Assembly (NCBI GenBank): GCA_041164825.1
Contig: JBEAOO010000176.1
Span: 1-12,973 of the forward strand
DNA length: 12,973 nt
From: JBEAOO01 sp041164825
GTDB taxonomy: Bacteria; Pseudomonadota; Gammaproteobacteria; Burkholderiales; Burkholderiaceae_C
Direction: 5' to 3'
The position numbers were made by a program, and so were the translations under genes. Shown here in pieces: positions 1 through 9,212 of this stretch. Each line of letters starts with the position of its first letter. Position 1 is the stretch's first letter. The notes below the pieces were generated by a model. That model made no database searches. It was not told the DNA's origin and was given only the letters and a program-made list of their open reading frames with translations.

Positions 1-1378
1 TGCCCACGGCGTCCAGCGGGTCGGTGATGTCACGCACGCTGCTGGGCAGCTCGGCCATCTCGGCAATGCCACCGGCGTTGTCGGTGATGGGGCCGTAGGC
101 GTCGAGCGCCACCACGATGCCCGCCATGCTGAGCATGGCGGTGGCAGCGATGGCAATGCCGTACAAGCCTGCCAAGCTGTAGGAGGCCAGGATGGCCAGG
201 CTGACAAACAGCACCGGCCAGGCCGTGGATCGCATCGACACGCCCAAGCCGGCAATGATGTTGGTGCCGTGGCCCGTGGTGGAGGCTTGCGCGATGTGCT
301 GCACTGGGCCGTACTGGGTACCGGTGTAGAACTCGGTGATCCACACCAGTGCTGCGGTGAGCACCAAGCCCACAGCGCAGGCGCCGAACAAGCGCAGGTG
401 CGTGCCGTCGCCCAGCGCGTCGGCGGGCATCACGGCGGTGGTCACAAAGTAAAAGGCGATCAGCGACAGCACACCCGCCACCACCAGCCCCTTGTAGAGC
501 GCCGGCATCACATTCTTCATGCCCGGTGTGGCTTTGACGAAGCTGCAGCCGATGATGGACGCGATGATGGACACGCCCCCCAACAGCAGCGGGTAGGTGA
601 CGGCGGCCAGCGGCGCGGCGGTGACGACCAGTGCGCCGAGCGCCATGGTGGCGATCAGCGTGACGGCGTAGGTTTCGAACAGGTCGGCCGCCATGCCCGC
701 GCAGTCGCCCACGTTGTCGCCCACGTTGTCGGCGATCACGGCCGGGTTGCGTGGGTCGTCTTCGGGGATGCCGGCTTCGACCTTGCCCACCAGATCGGCG
801 CCCACATCGGCGCCTTTGGTGAAGATGCCGCCGCCCAGTCGCGCAAAGATGGAGATCAGCGACGAGCCAAAGGCAAAACCCAGCATCGGTTTGAGGTGGG
901 CGCTCAGCTCATTGGCCGCCGTACCGCCCGTGAGGAACAAGAAGAACAGGCCCACGCCCAGCAGCCCGAGACCCACCACCAGCATGCCGGTGATGGCGCC
1001 CCCCTTGAAGGCGACATCAAGCGCCGGGCCCATGCCCAGTGTGGCGGCCTGCGCGGTGCGCACGTTGGCGCGCACCGACACGTTCATGCCGATGAAGCCG
1101 CAAGCGCCCGAGAGCACGGCGCCCACCACAAAGCCGGTGGCGGTGGTGAGGTCCAGGAACACCGCGATCAACACCGCGAGCACCACGCCGACGATCGCAA
1201 TCGTCCTGTATTGCCGCGCCAAATAGGCGGCCGCACCTTGCTGGATGGCGGCGGCGATTTCTTGCATTCGCGCGTTGCCGGCGCTCTGCGAGAGGATCCA
1301 ACTGCGCTGCACGAAACCGTAGATCACTGCGGCCAAGCCGCAGGCGAGCGCCACGTAGAGCGCCAGGGTGGTGGACAT
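1..1378 (-). CDS. hppA: Membrane-bound proton-translocating pyrophosphatase, N-terminal 459 residues (3' end outside window)
   Basis: Integral membrane enzyme that hydrolyses pyrophosphate to two phosphates and pumps H+ (or Na+ in some subfamilies) out of the cytoplasm. The protein starts MSTTLALYVALACGLAAVIY, a first membrane helix. The substrate/Mg-binding region is intact: GGGIFTKGADVGADLVGK at about 182-199, EDDPRNP at 206-212 and DNVGDNVGD at 217-225. A second acidic motif, DAYGPITDN, lies at 426-434. The family is usually about 670-800 residues, so roughly a third is missing beyond base 1. The visible part stops at DAVG, just before the GNTT(K/A) motif that separates K+-independent from K+-dependent enzymes. 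The ATG at 1378 is preceded by a strong AAGGAG ribosome site (1388-1393) with 9 bases between. The gene is divergent from the soluble pyrophosphatase. Identification is secure; ion specificity is not visible. Confidence 0.96.
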   Translation of the reverse strand, partial: MSTTLALYVALACGLAAVIYGFVQRSWILSQSAGNARMQEIAAAIQQGAAAYLARQYRTIAIVGVVLAVLIAVFLDLTTATGFVVGAVLSGACGFIGMNVSVRANVRTAQAATLGMGPALDVAFKGGAITGMLVVGLGLLGVGLFFLFLTGGTAANELSAHLKPMLGFAFGSSLISIFARLGGGIFTKGADVGADLVGKVEAGIPEDDPRNPAVIADNVGDNVGDCAGMAADLFETYAVTLIATMALGALVVTAAPLAAVTYPLLLGGVSIIASIIGCSFVKATPGMKNVMPALYKGLVVAGVLSLIAFYFVTTAVMPADALGDGTHLRLFGACAVGLVLTAALVWITEFYTGTQYGPVQHIAQASTTGHGTNIIAGLGVSMRSTAWPVLFVSLAILASYSLAGLYGIAIAATAMLSMAGIVVALDAYGPITDNAGGIAEMAELPSSVRDITDPLDAVG

Positions 1379-1679
1379 CGGGGGGGTCTCCTTCCAAGTT
1401 GCCGGCCGTCAATGCGGCGGGTCAGTCTTCGGTTGTCGGGCCGTGTCGAGTGCCTGCCGACGGCTTGGGGCGAGCCTCCCGGTCCGCGGCCCATGCTACG
1501 GGATGGACTGGTTCGTGGCAACGAAAGCGCCATGGTGTTTTCCAGCGGAAGGCTGTCAGCGGACCCGGGGTTGGCGCCACGTCAGGGCACAGCAAGTCCC
1601 AAGGCTAGAATTCCGAGGTTTGCTAGCGCCGCGCCAGCGATGCTGGCTGCCGTTTTCGACAACTCCACAGAATCACACC
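1379..1679. promoter_or_regulatory. Divergent control region between hppA and ppa (301 bases, no gene)
   Basis: No credible coding sequence is seen; open frames across it are extensions of shadows. It holds the hppA ribosome site at the left. At the right there is a possible -10 element for ppa, TAGAAT at 1606-1611, without a convincing -35. In the presumed ppa 5' untranslated region there is a 6-bp hairpin (GCCAGC 1633-1638, loop GAT, GCTGGC 1642-1647). Both promoters must lie here if each gene is transcribed from its own start, but neither can be placed with confidence by eye. Confidence 0.4.
1388..1393 (-). promoter_or_regulatory. Shine-Dalgarno site of hppA
   Basis: The minus strand reads AAGGAG here, followed by a short C-rich spacer and the ATG ending at 1378. 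It is one of the strongest ribosome sites in the window and fixes the hppA start. Confidence 0.75.
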
Positions 1680-2222
1680 ATGAGCCTGCACAACGTGACC
1701 CCCGGCGCCAAAGCGCCCGAGCAGTTCAACGTCGTCATCGAGATCCCGATGAACGCCGATCCGATCAAGTACGAAGTGGACAAGGAAAGCGGCGCGCTGT
1801 TCGTGGACCGTTTCATGACCACCGCCATGCACTACCCGTGCAACTATGGCTACATCCCGCGCACGCTGGCCGACGACGGCGACCCGGTCGATGTGCTGGT
1901 GATCACGCCGTTCGCGCTGACGCCGGGTGTGGTGGTGACCTGCCGCGCCATTGGCGTGCTGCAGATGGACGACGAAGCCGGTGGCGACGCCAAGCTGCTG
2001 GCCGTGCCGATCGACAAGGTGCTGCCGATCTACACCCACTGGCAAAAGCCGGAGGACATCAACCCGATGCGCCTGAAGGCCATCCAGCACTTCTTTGAGC
2101 ACTACAAAGACCTGGAAGCCGGCAAGTGGGTCAAGGTCAAGGGCTGGGAAGGCCCCGAGCAAGCCAAGGCCGAGATCGTCACCGGCCTGGCCAACTACGA
2201 CAAGGCCAACGCGGCCAAGTGA
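1680..2222 (+). CDS. ppa: Soluble inorganic pyrophosphatase, family I
   Basis: Cytoplasmic Mg2+-dependent enzyme that hydrolyses pyrophosphate made by biosynthetic reactions such as nucleic acid synthesis and aminoacyl-tRNA charging. The 180-residue product matches the usual bacterial length (E. coli 176). Every active-site residue of the E. coli enzyme is present at +1 numbering: E21, K30, E32, R44, Y52, Y56, D66, D68, D71, D98, D103, K105, Y142 and K143. The signature DDGDPVDVL is at 65-73. The ATG at 1680 gives MSLHNVTPGAKAPEQFNVVI, the usual start of the family; a longer open frame upstream has no family resemblance. The ribosome site is weak. A terminator follows at 2268-2300. It is transcribed away from hppA. 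Confidence 0.97.
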   Translation: MSLHNVTPGAKAPEQFNVVIEIPMNADPIKYEVDKESGALFVDRFMTTAMHYPCNYGYIPRTLADDGDPVDVLVITPFALTPGVVVTCRAIGVLQMDDEAGGDAKLLAVPIDKVLPIYTHWQKPEDINPMRLKAIQHFFEHYKDLEAGKWVKVKGWEGPEQAKAEIVTGLANYDKANAAK

Positions 2223-2267
2223 TGGGCTGATCTGCGGCGCGCCGCGCGGTGTGCTGCAGATGTCGTC

Positions 2268-2300
2268 AAAAAACGAGGGAGCTCATGAGCTCCCTTTTTT
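2268..2300 (+). terminator. Rho-independent terminator after ppa, possibly bidirectional
   Basis: A perfect inverted repeat, GGGAGCT (2277-2283), loop CATG, AGCTCCC (2288-2294), is followed by six T. It is also preceded by six A (2268-2273), so it could act on transcripts from the minus strand too. It lies 45 bases after the ppa stop and separates ppa from the ABC transporter gene. Confidence 0.88.
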
Positions 2301-2392
2301 GCGTCTGCCGCCGACTGCGTTTCGGTGGGCGTGTTTTGCCTTAGGCTAGCGGATCTTGAAATTCTTGCGCGTCCGCCGCGCCGGGTCTGCCC

Positions 2393-4186
2393 ATGAATTG
2401 GAATGTCGAGCTTCTGAACACCGCCTTGTGGCTGGCCAAGGCCTATGCCTTGACGCTGGTGTTGTTTGTGGCGGTGATGGGTTGGTTGTCAAAGCGCTCG
2501 GTGTGGGGGCGGCAGTTCTGGGCCATCAGCGGTGAGTATTTTTCGCCCAAGCGCAGTTGGCGTCCCTTGGCCGGTGTAGCACTGATGCTGTTTTTCGTGC
2601 TCCTCACCGTGCGCATGAACGTGCTGTTTTCCTTTTGGTACAACGGCTTCTACAGCGGCCTGCAGGGACTCGACCAGGTCTCGTTCTGGTTCCACATGAA
2701 GCTCTTCGGTGTGCTGGCGGCTTTGCACGTGGCGCGTGCGCTGCTCAACAGCTATATCCGCAGTGCCTTCACCATCCACTGGCGCGAGTGGCTCAATGAG
2801 CGCTTGGTGAATCGTTGGACCGGCCAGCAGGCCTACTACCTGAGCCGCTTTGCCCAGCCCGTGGTCGACAACCCCGACCAGCGCATCCAGCAAGACGTGC
2901 CTGATCTGATCACGCAGACGCTGACGCTCTCGCTGGGCTTGGTGAGTGCGGTGGTTTCGATGTACGAATTCACCGGCATTTTGTGGAACCTCTCGGCGCC
3001 GCTGCAGGTGCTGGGCACCACGGTGCCGCGCGCGATGGTGTTCCTTGTATACGTCTATGTGCTGACCGCCACCGTGTTTGCGGTGTGGATTGGTCGCCCC
3101 TTGATCGGCCTGAATTTCTTGAACGAAAAACTTAGCGCCAACTACCGCTATCTGCTGGTTCGCTTGCGCGAATATGGTGAGAGCGTGGCGCTCTACCGCG
3201 GCGAGGCGGTGGAGAAGCGCGGCCTGATGGTGGGCTTCGGCGCGGTGATCGCCAACGCCTGGGCCACGCTGTGGCGCTCGTTGAAGTTTGATGGCTACAA
3301 CCTGGGCATCAGCCAGGTGGCGGTTGTGTTTCCCTTTTTGATCCAGGCGCCGCGGCTGTTCGCCGGCACCATCAAGTTGGGTGACGTGATGCAGACCAGC
3401 CAGGCTTTTGGCCAGGTCGAAGAGGCCTTGTCCTTCTTCCGCTCGTCTTACGACACCTTTGCCAGCTACCGCGCGGGCCTGAACCGCCTGACCGGTTTTG
3501 ACGACAACGTGCGCGCGGCCGAGCAGCTCGCCTTGCCGCAACTCAAGGGCAACCCGAGTGCGCTGGTGATGCATGACCTGAGCGTGCAGCGCCCCGACGG
3601 CATGGTGTTGGCGCACAAGCTGAACTTGCGGCTTGATGCCGGCCAGGCCTTGTTGATCCGCGGCCCCTCGGGCTCGGGCAAGACCACCCTGCTGCGCACG
3701 CTGGCCGGGCTGTGGCCGTTCTCCACGGGCGAGGCCGAGCGGCCTGAAGGTGAGGCGTGTTTGTTCTTGTCGCAGCGGCCCTATTTGCCCATGGGCAGCT
3801 TGCGCGTGGCGCTGGCTTACCCGGCCACGCAGATCGACGATGGTGTCGCACGCGCCACGCTCGACCGGGTGCACCTGGGGCACTTGGGTGAGCACCTCGA
3901 CCTGGAGCAAGATTGGTCGCAGGTGCTCTCACCCGGTGAGCAGCAGCGCTTGGCTTTTGGCCGCGTGCTGGCCAACCAGCCGGCCATCGTGTTTTTGGAC
4001 GAGGCGACCTCGGCCACCGACAGTGGCTTGGAGCACAGCCTCTATGCATTGCTGCGCAGCGAGCTGCCGCGCACCATCGTGGTCAGCGTGGGCCATCGCG
4101 AAACACTGGCCGCCTTCCATGACCAGGCGCTCACGCTCGATGGTGACGGCAATGGTGGTTGGGCGGTGACGGGTCTGGGTGGCTGA
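2393..4186 (+). CDS. ABC transporter with fused permease and ATPase domains (SbmA/BacA, YddA, ABCD-like family)
   Basis: A half-transporter expected to work as a homodimer in the inner membrane. Residues 1-390 hold the membrane domain, with hydrophobic helices near 11-32, 60-80, 103-118, 180-200 and 213-235 and the family stretch NPDQRIQQDVPDL after the second pair. The ATPase domain follows: Walker A GPSGSGKTT at 424-432, Q-loop LSQRPYLPMG, signature LSPGEQQR at 512-519, Walker B IVFLDE at 532-537 and switch histidine H568. All ATPase motifs are intact, so it should be active. The 597-residue length suits the group. Relatives import peptides or vitamin B12 (BacA-like) or carry acyl-CoAs (ABCD); the substrate cannot be told from sequence. 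The ATG at 2393 has no clear ribosome site. No partner gene lies beside it. Confidence 0.9.
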   Translation: MNWNVELLNTALWLAKAYALTLVLFVAVMGWLSKRSVWGRQFWAISGEYFSPKRSWRPLAGVALMLFFVLLTVRMNVLFSFWYNGFYSGLQGLDQVSFWFHMKLFGVLAALHVARALLNSYIRSAFTIHWREWLNERLVNRWTGQQAYYLSRFAQPVVDNPDQRIQQDVPDLITQTLTLSLGLVSAVVSMYEFTGILWNLSAPLQVLGTTVPRAMVFLVYVYVLTATVFAVWIGRPLIGLNFLNEKLSANYRYLLVRLREYGESVALYRGEAVEKRGLMVGFGAVIANAWATLWRSLKFDGYNLGISQVAVVFPFLIQAPRLFAGTIKLGDVMQTSQAFGQVEEALSFFRSSYDTFASYRAGLNRLTGFDDNVRAAEQLALPQLKGNPSALVMHDLSVQRPDGMVLAHKLNLRLDAGQALLIRGPSGSGKTTLLRTLAGLWPFSTGEAERPEGEACLFLSQRPYLPMGSLRVALAYPATQIDDGVARATLDRVHLGHLGEHLDLEQDWSQVLSPGEQQRLAFGRVLANQPAIVFLDEATSATDSGLEHSLYALLRSELPRTIVVSVGHRETLAAFHDQALTLDGDGNGGWAVTGLGG

Positions 4187-4250
4187 TCAGCGCGCTGAAG
4201 GGTGAGTTGGCGCGGCACCAGCCGCGCTCATCCGCCACACAATAGCAAGA
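4187..4250. terminator. Convergent gap with two inverted repeats, possible terminator region
   Basis: Between the convergent transporter and FemAB-like genes there is a 12-base palindrome TCAGCGCGCTGA (4187-4198). A 7-bp perfect hairpin follows: GCGCGGC (4210-4216), loop ACCA, GCCGCGC (4221-4227). Neither is followed by a T run on either strand, so classic intrinsic termination is not shown; the placement suggests a 3'-end role for both transcripts. Confidence 0.35.
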
Positions 4251-5426
4251 TCAAATCTCGCTGCGAAACGGCGAGCGCGTCGCCAACTCGCCCACATAGG
4301 CGTCGATGCCTGCGCTCTCGCGGGCCAAAAACTGCGCGACGGCATCGGCAAAGCCTGGATGGCTCAGCCAGTGAGCCGACCAGGTTTGCACTGGCAGCAG
4401 GCCACGTGCCATCTTGTGTTCGCCCTGGGCGCCGCCTTCAAAGCGCAGGTAGCCCTGGGCAATGCACCACTGCAGCGGCTGGTAGTAGCAGGCCTCGAAG
4501 TGCAGGCAAGGCAGGTTGTACGTGGCACCCCAATAGCGGCCGTAGGCCACGCGGCGCTCGACGTCAATGGCCACCAGCGAAGCGGCAATGCGCTCGCCGT
4601 CCAGCTCGGCCACAAACATCAACCAGCTCTCCGCCATGCCTTGCTGCATGCGCGCAAAGAAGTCGCGCGTGAGGTAGGGCGTGGAGTGGTGGGCCTCGTA
4701 GGTGGCCTCGTAGCAGCGGTAAAAGTAGTCCCAGTCGGCGGTACCGATTTGCGTGCCCTGCAGGGTGCGGAACTGCACGCGGGCATCGCTCACGCGGCGC
4801 CGTTCTTGCTGCAGTTTTTTGCGTTTGTCGCGCTGCAAGCTGGCGGTGAAATCGGTGAAATCTGCGTAAGGCAGGGGGCTGCGGTTGTGCCAGTGGAACT
4901 GCACGGTGCTGCGCAGCATCCAGCCCTGGTCCTCGGCACGCAGCACCGCTTGGCGGTCGGCATCGTCGATGAAGAGCAGGTGGACCGATGAAAATTTCTG
5001 TTGCGTGGCCAGCGCTTGCAGGCCTTGCAGCAGCGTGTCACGCGCCGCGTCATCCCGCGCCAGCAGGCGCGGCCCGGGCACGGGCGTGAAGGGCACGGCG
5101 CCGAGCAGCTTGGGGTAGTAGCGCAAGCCATTGCGCTGGTAGGCGTCGGCCCAGGCCCAGTCGAACACGTACTCGCCGTAGGAGTGGGTCTTGAGGTACA
5201 GCGGGCAGGCGGCGGCCAGTTGATCGCCGCGCCACACGGCCAGAAAACACGGCTGCCAACCGGTGTCGGCCACGGCGCTGGCCGAGTCTTCCAGGGCGCT
5301 CAGGTAGGCATGGTGCATGAAGGGGCCGGCCAGAGGCGACGCATCCACCAGCGCGTCCCAGGCGGTGGCAGGCAGGTCAGTTGCGCCCGCGTGGACCCGG
5401 ATCACGAGATCGTTTTCAAACGGCAT
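4251..5426 (-). CDS. FemAB/GNAT-like acyltransferase-fold protein (DUF482, 'peptidoglycan biosynthesis/recognition' family)
   Basis: A 391-residue protein of the FemAB-like group, which has the GNAT acyltransferase fold; family members have no well-proven reaction. Family-like stretches are visible: FMHHAYLSALEDS near the N-terminus, CPLYLKTHSYGEYVFDWAWA, YYPKLLGAVPFTPVPGPRLL, and near the C-terminus YGRYWG, HFEACYYQ and EGGAQGEHKMARGLLP. There is no signal peptide or membrane segment, so it is probably cytoplasmic. The ATG at 5426 was chosen because MPFENDLVIRV begins the recognisable fold; the 70 codons open upstream to 5636 are Ala/Pro/Arg-rich, resemble nothing and run into the nadE start. 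No ribosome site is seen. It is convergent with the ABC transporter and divergent from nadE, so probably a single-gene unit. The family call is firm; the function is unknown. Confidence 0.85.
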   Translation of the reverse strand: MPFENDLVIRVHAGATDLPATAWDALVDASPLAGPFMHHAYLSALEDSASAVADTGWQPCFLAVWRGDQLAAACPLYLKTHSYGEYVFDWAWADAYQRNGLRYYPKLLGAVPFTPVPGPRLLARDDAARDTLLQGLQALATQQKFSSVHLLFIDDADRQAVLRAEDQGWMLRSTVQFHWHNRSPLPYADFTDFTASLQRDKRKKLQQERRRVSDARVQFRTLQGTQIGTADWDYFYRCYEATYEAHHSTPYLTRDFFARMQQGMAESWLMFVAELDGERIAASLVAIDVERRVAYGRYWGATYNLPCLHFEACYYQPLQWCIAQGYLRFEGGAQGEHKMARGLLPVQTWSAHWLSHPGFADAVAQFLARESAGIDAYVGELATRSPFRSEI

Positions 5427-5617
5427 GGCGGGCTGGCACGGGGTGGTTGAGGCGGTGTTGCGGGGCGGTGCCCAGCCCGCGGGTGGCGCTTTGTTGGCTG
5501 TACATTGCGGGGCAGCGTAACCGCTGGCGCCACTTGGCGCAGCGGCACACCCTTGAACCCGTGCGCCAGCGCGGGTCAGACCTCCCGCCAAAGGCCCCAC
5601 GTGGCCTGGAACCGACC
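5427..5617. promoter_or_regulatory. Divergent control region between the FemAB-like gene and nadE
   Basis: 191 bases between opposed start codons with no supported gene. Both promoters should lie here, but no good -35/-10 pair was found by eye on either strand. Its main feature is the inverted repeat at 5521-5545, listed separately. Confidence 0.4.
5521..5545 (+). repeat. Strong inverted repeat upstream of nadE
   Basis: CCGCTG-G-CGCC, loop ACTT, GGCGCAGCGG: ten base pairs with one bulged G and a four-base loop. It ends 72 bases before the nadE start, so it may be a hairpin in the nadE 5' untranslated region or an operator. No T run follows, so it is not an intrinsic terminator. It was read directly from the sequence; the role is unknown. 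Confidence 0.5.
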
Positions 5618-7684
<2,067 letters not shown>

Positions 7685-7725
7685 ACTAACGTCAGTGTTT
7701 TGAAGCCTTTTCCCCCGGAGCCCGC

Positions 7726-8064
7726 ATGAAACAGATCACCGCCATCGTCAAACCGTTCAAGCTCGAAGAAGTGCGTGAGGCGCTGGCCATCGTGGGCGTG
7801 ACCGGACTGACCGTCACCGAAGTGAAGGGCTTTGGCCGCCAGAAGGGCCACACCGAGCTCTACCGTGGTGCCGAGTACGTGGTCGACTTCTTGCCCAAGG
7901 TGAAGATCGAAGTGGTGGTAAAAGATGTGGACCTGGACCGCTGCATCGAGGCCATCGTCAAAGCCGCCAAGACCGGCAAGATCGGCGACGGCAAGATCTT
8001 CGTCACGGCGGTGGAGCAGGTGGTGCGCATTCGCACGGGCGAGACCGACGAATCGGCCGTGTGA
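7726..8064 (+). CDS. glnB: Nitrogen regulatory protein P-II
   Basis: Small trimeric cytoplasmic signal protein that senses 2-oxoglutarate and ATP/ADP and controls nitrogen assimilation partners such as GlnE and NtrB. The 112-residue length is exactly that of the family. The T-loop GQ-type stretch GFGRQKGHTELYRGAEYVVDF carries Y51, the tyrosine uridylylated by GlnD. The B-loop signature TGKIGDGKIFV is present, and the end RIRTGETDESAV is typical. The ATG at 7726 has GGAG at 7717-7720, five bases upstream. It follows nadE by 41 bases and is closed by the terminator at 8115-8140. GlnB and GlnK are hard to separate by sequence alone; absence of amtB next to it and the E. coli-like ends favour GlnB. 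Confidence 0.96.
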   Translation: MKQITAIVKPFKLEEVREALAIVGVTGLTVTEVKGFGRQKGHTELYRGAEYVVDFLPKVKIEVVVKDVDLDRCIEAIVKAAKTGKIGDGKIFVTAVEQVVRIRTGETDESAV

Positions 8065-8114
8065 TCGTTGAACGCCCTTTGTGCGCCTGAGCCAGGCGCG
8101 CAGCCCAAACAAGC

Positions 8115-8140
8115 AAGCCCGCTGCGAGCGGGCTTTTGTT
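8115..8140 (+). terminator. Rho-independent terminator of the nadE-glnB unit
   Basis: Hairpin AAGCCCGC (8115-8122), loop TGCGA, GCGGGCTT (8128-8135), followed by TT and then GTTTGTTT. It lies 50 bases after the glnB stop, before the convergent dgkA. Confidence 0.85.
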
Positions 8141-8164
8141 TGTTTACTTGCTTCCTGACTTGCT

Positions 8165-8205
8165 GGCCGGTTCGGCCTTTGCCGCGCAGGCAGCCTCGCT
8201 GCCTG
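8165..8205 (-). repeat. Two hairpins just after the dgkA stop
   Basis: Read on the minus strand, four bases after the dgkA stop there is CAGGCAG, loop CGAGG, CTGCCTG (8187-8205, 7 bp). Next comes GGCCG, loop AAC, CGGCC (8165-8177). There is no T run after either, so an intrinsic terminator is not proven. They may mark the 3' end of the minus-strand operon or protect its RNA. Confidence 0.35.
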
Positions 8206-8208
8206 GCG

Positions 8209-8595
8209 TCAAACCAGCCAATGTTGCCACGCTGCCGTCGCCCAGAGACCAGCGGTCAGCAGTGAGGCCAGCAACACGGCAGCGCTGCCCATGTCCTTGG
8301 CTCGCTTGGCCAGGTCGTGGAGTTCGAGTCCGATGCGGTCGACAGTGGCCTCAATGCTGGAGTTGAGCAACTCGACGACCATCAGCATGATGATGGAGCC
8401 AGCCAGCAGAGCCACCTCGATCCAACCCCGGCCCACCACAAAAGCCAAGGGCAGGGCGACCACGGCCAGCCAGGTTTCTTGGCGAAAAGCGCTCTCATGG
8501 CGGTAGGCTGATTGCAGGCCCTCCACCGAGTAGCCGGCGGCGTGAATCAGGCGGTCCAGGCCAATGCGGCCTTTGTGGGGGTTGGTCGAAGTCAT
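8209..8595 (-). CDS. dgkA: Diacylglycerol kinase, prokaryotic DgkA type
   Basis: Trimeric inner-membrane enzyme that phosphorylates diacylglycerol to phosphatidic acid, recycling lipid left by periplasmic glucan and lipopolysaccharide modification. The 128 residues match the family (E. coli 122). The signature ELLNSSIEATVD is at 75-86. Catalytic residues of the E. coli enzyme are present at +6 numbering: E34, E40, E75, N78, E82, D86, K100 and D101 (KRAKDMGSAAV). Three membrane helices fit 42-56, 58-74 and 104-124. The ATG at 8595 gives MTSTNPHKGRIGLDRLIHAA, typical for the family; no ribosome site is visible. It lies 65 bases downstream of the RDD gene on the same strand, separated by a strong hairpin, so it may be the tail of that operon or have its own promoter. 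Confidence 0.95.
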   Translation of the reverse strand: MTSTNPHKGRIGLDRLIHAAGYSVEGLQSAYRHESAFRQETWLAVVALPLAFVVGRGWIEVALLAGSIIMLMVVELLNSSIEATVDRIGLELHDLAKRAKDMGSAAVLLASLLTAGLWATAAWQHWLV

Positions 8596-8608
8596 GGGTG
8601 CATATTCT

Positions 8609-8632
8609 GCCCGGCAGGAGTGGATGCCGGGC
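8609..8632 (-). repeat. Perfect 8-bp hairpin between the RDD gene and dgkA
   Basis: GCCCGGCA and TGCCGGGC (8609-8616 and 8625-8632) are exact inverted copies around an 8-base loop, read from the sequence. The hairpin lies 13 bases upstream of the dgkA ATG. No T run follows on either strand. It may be an RNA-processing or attenuation element separating dgkA from the upstream genes, or a repressor site; this is inference. Confidence 0.55.
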
Positions 8633-8660
8633 TCGGGTCTTGGTGTTTTGAGGTCAGGCG

Positions 8661-9212
8661 TCAGCGCATGCCGCGCGCCTTGTGGCGGGGTGTCATGATG
8701 AGTCGCGTGCCGCCCACAGCGTCGTGCCAGAACTGACCCTGAGGATGCAGGCGCGCCAACGCGGCGTAAGCGGCCACACCGGTCAATAGCGAGCCGAAGA
8801 TGGCGCCTACCCCATGCAGATCGGCCAGCCACACCGCCAGCAGCGCAGGTGCAAACCAGAGCCAGCTGAGCAAATAGCGCAGCAACGCCCGCCGCTCGCT
8901 CACCGCACGACCTTGGGCGTCCACCAGGCGCACGTGCCAGGCCTTCATGGCCACGGTCTGGCCGCCATGCGACCAGAACCACACGAAATAGATGCCCAGT
9001 ACCAAAAACAAGAATGCCTGCAGGCCGTGCCTGCCTTGCAGCGCATGGCGCTGCTGGGTGAGGGCGGAAAACAGATAGCCCGCCATCATCAGTACGCCAA
9101 ACAACAGCACGCCTTCATACACAAAGCAGGCCATGCGGCGGAAGATGCCGGGCGTCGCGCCAATCACTGGCGTTTCAGGTGCCGAGGCAGCACCCGTGAG
9201 CGCGGAGGTCAT
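8661..9212 (-). CDS. RDD family membrane protein
   Basis: A 183-residue multi-pass inner-membrane protein of the RDD family, whose members have few proven roles (some suspected in ion exchange). An N-terminal tail of about 23 residues is followed by FRRMACFVYEGVLLFGV, where the usual RDD aspartate is replaced by glutamate (E33). Membrane segments fit about 32-50, 64-80, 113-130 and 135-152. The conserved loop HGGQTVAMKAWHVRLVDAQG and the C-terminal HDAVGGTRLI are typical. The ATG at 9212 overlaps the stop of the DUF3106 gene (ATGA), so translation is probably coupled; AAGGA lies upstream but rather far. It is the fourth gene of the sigma-factor operon. The family is firm, the function unknown. 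Confidence 0.88.
   Translation of the reverse strand: MTSALTGAASAPETPVIGATPGIFRRMACFVYEGVLLFGVLMMAGYLFSALTQQRHALQGRHGLQAFLFLVLGIYFVWFWSHGGQTVAMKAWHVRLVDAQGRAVSERRALLRYLLSWLWFAPALLAVWLADLHGVGAIFGSLLTGVAAYAALARLHPQGQFWHDAVGGTRLIMTPRHKARGMR

Noticed and set aside
269..2098. A 609-codon open frame on the plus strand across hppA and ppa
   Set aside because: It lies opposite hppA and in another frame of ppa, is rich in His, Arg, Gly and Gln with no domain likeness, and is the usual shadow of GC-rich coding DNA.
2489..3910. A 473-codon minus-strand open frame under the ABC transporter
   Set aside because: Antisense shadow: low-complexity His/Gln/Arg composition, while the plus-strand frame has every ABC motif in order.
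5381..5617. A 79-codon N-terminal extension of NadE
   Set aside because: Overlaps the opposite gene's start and has no similarity to the family, which begins just before FFNLYSHGF.
8596..8982. A longer version of DgkA starting at 8982
   Set aside because: The extra 129 codons lie out of frame inside the RDD gene; the known family begins near 8595.
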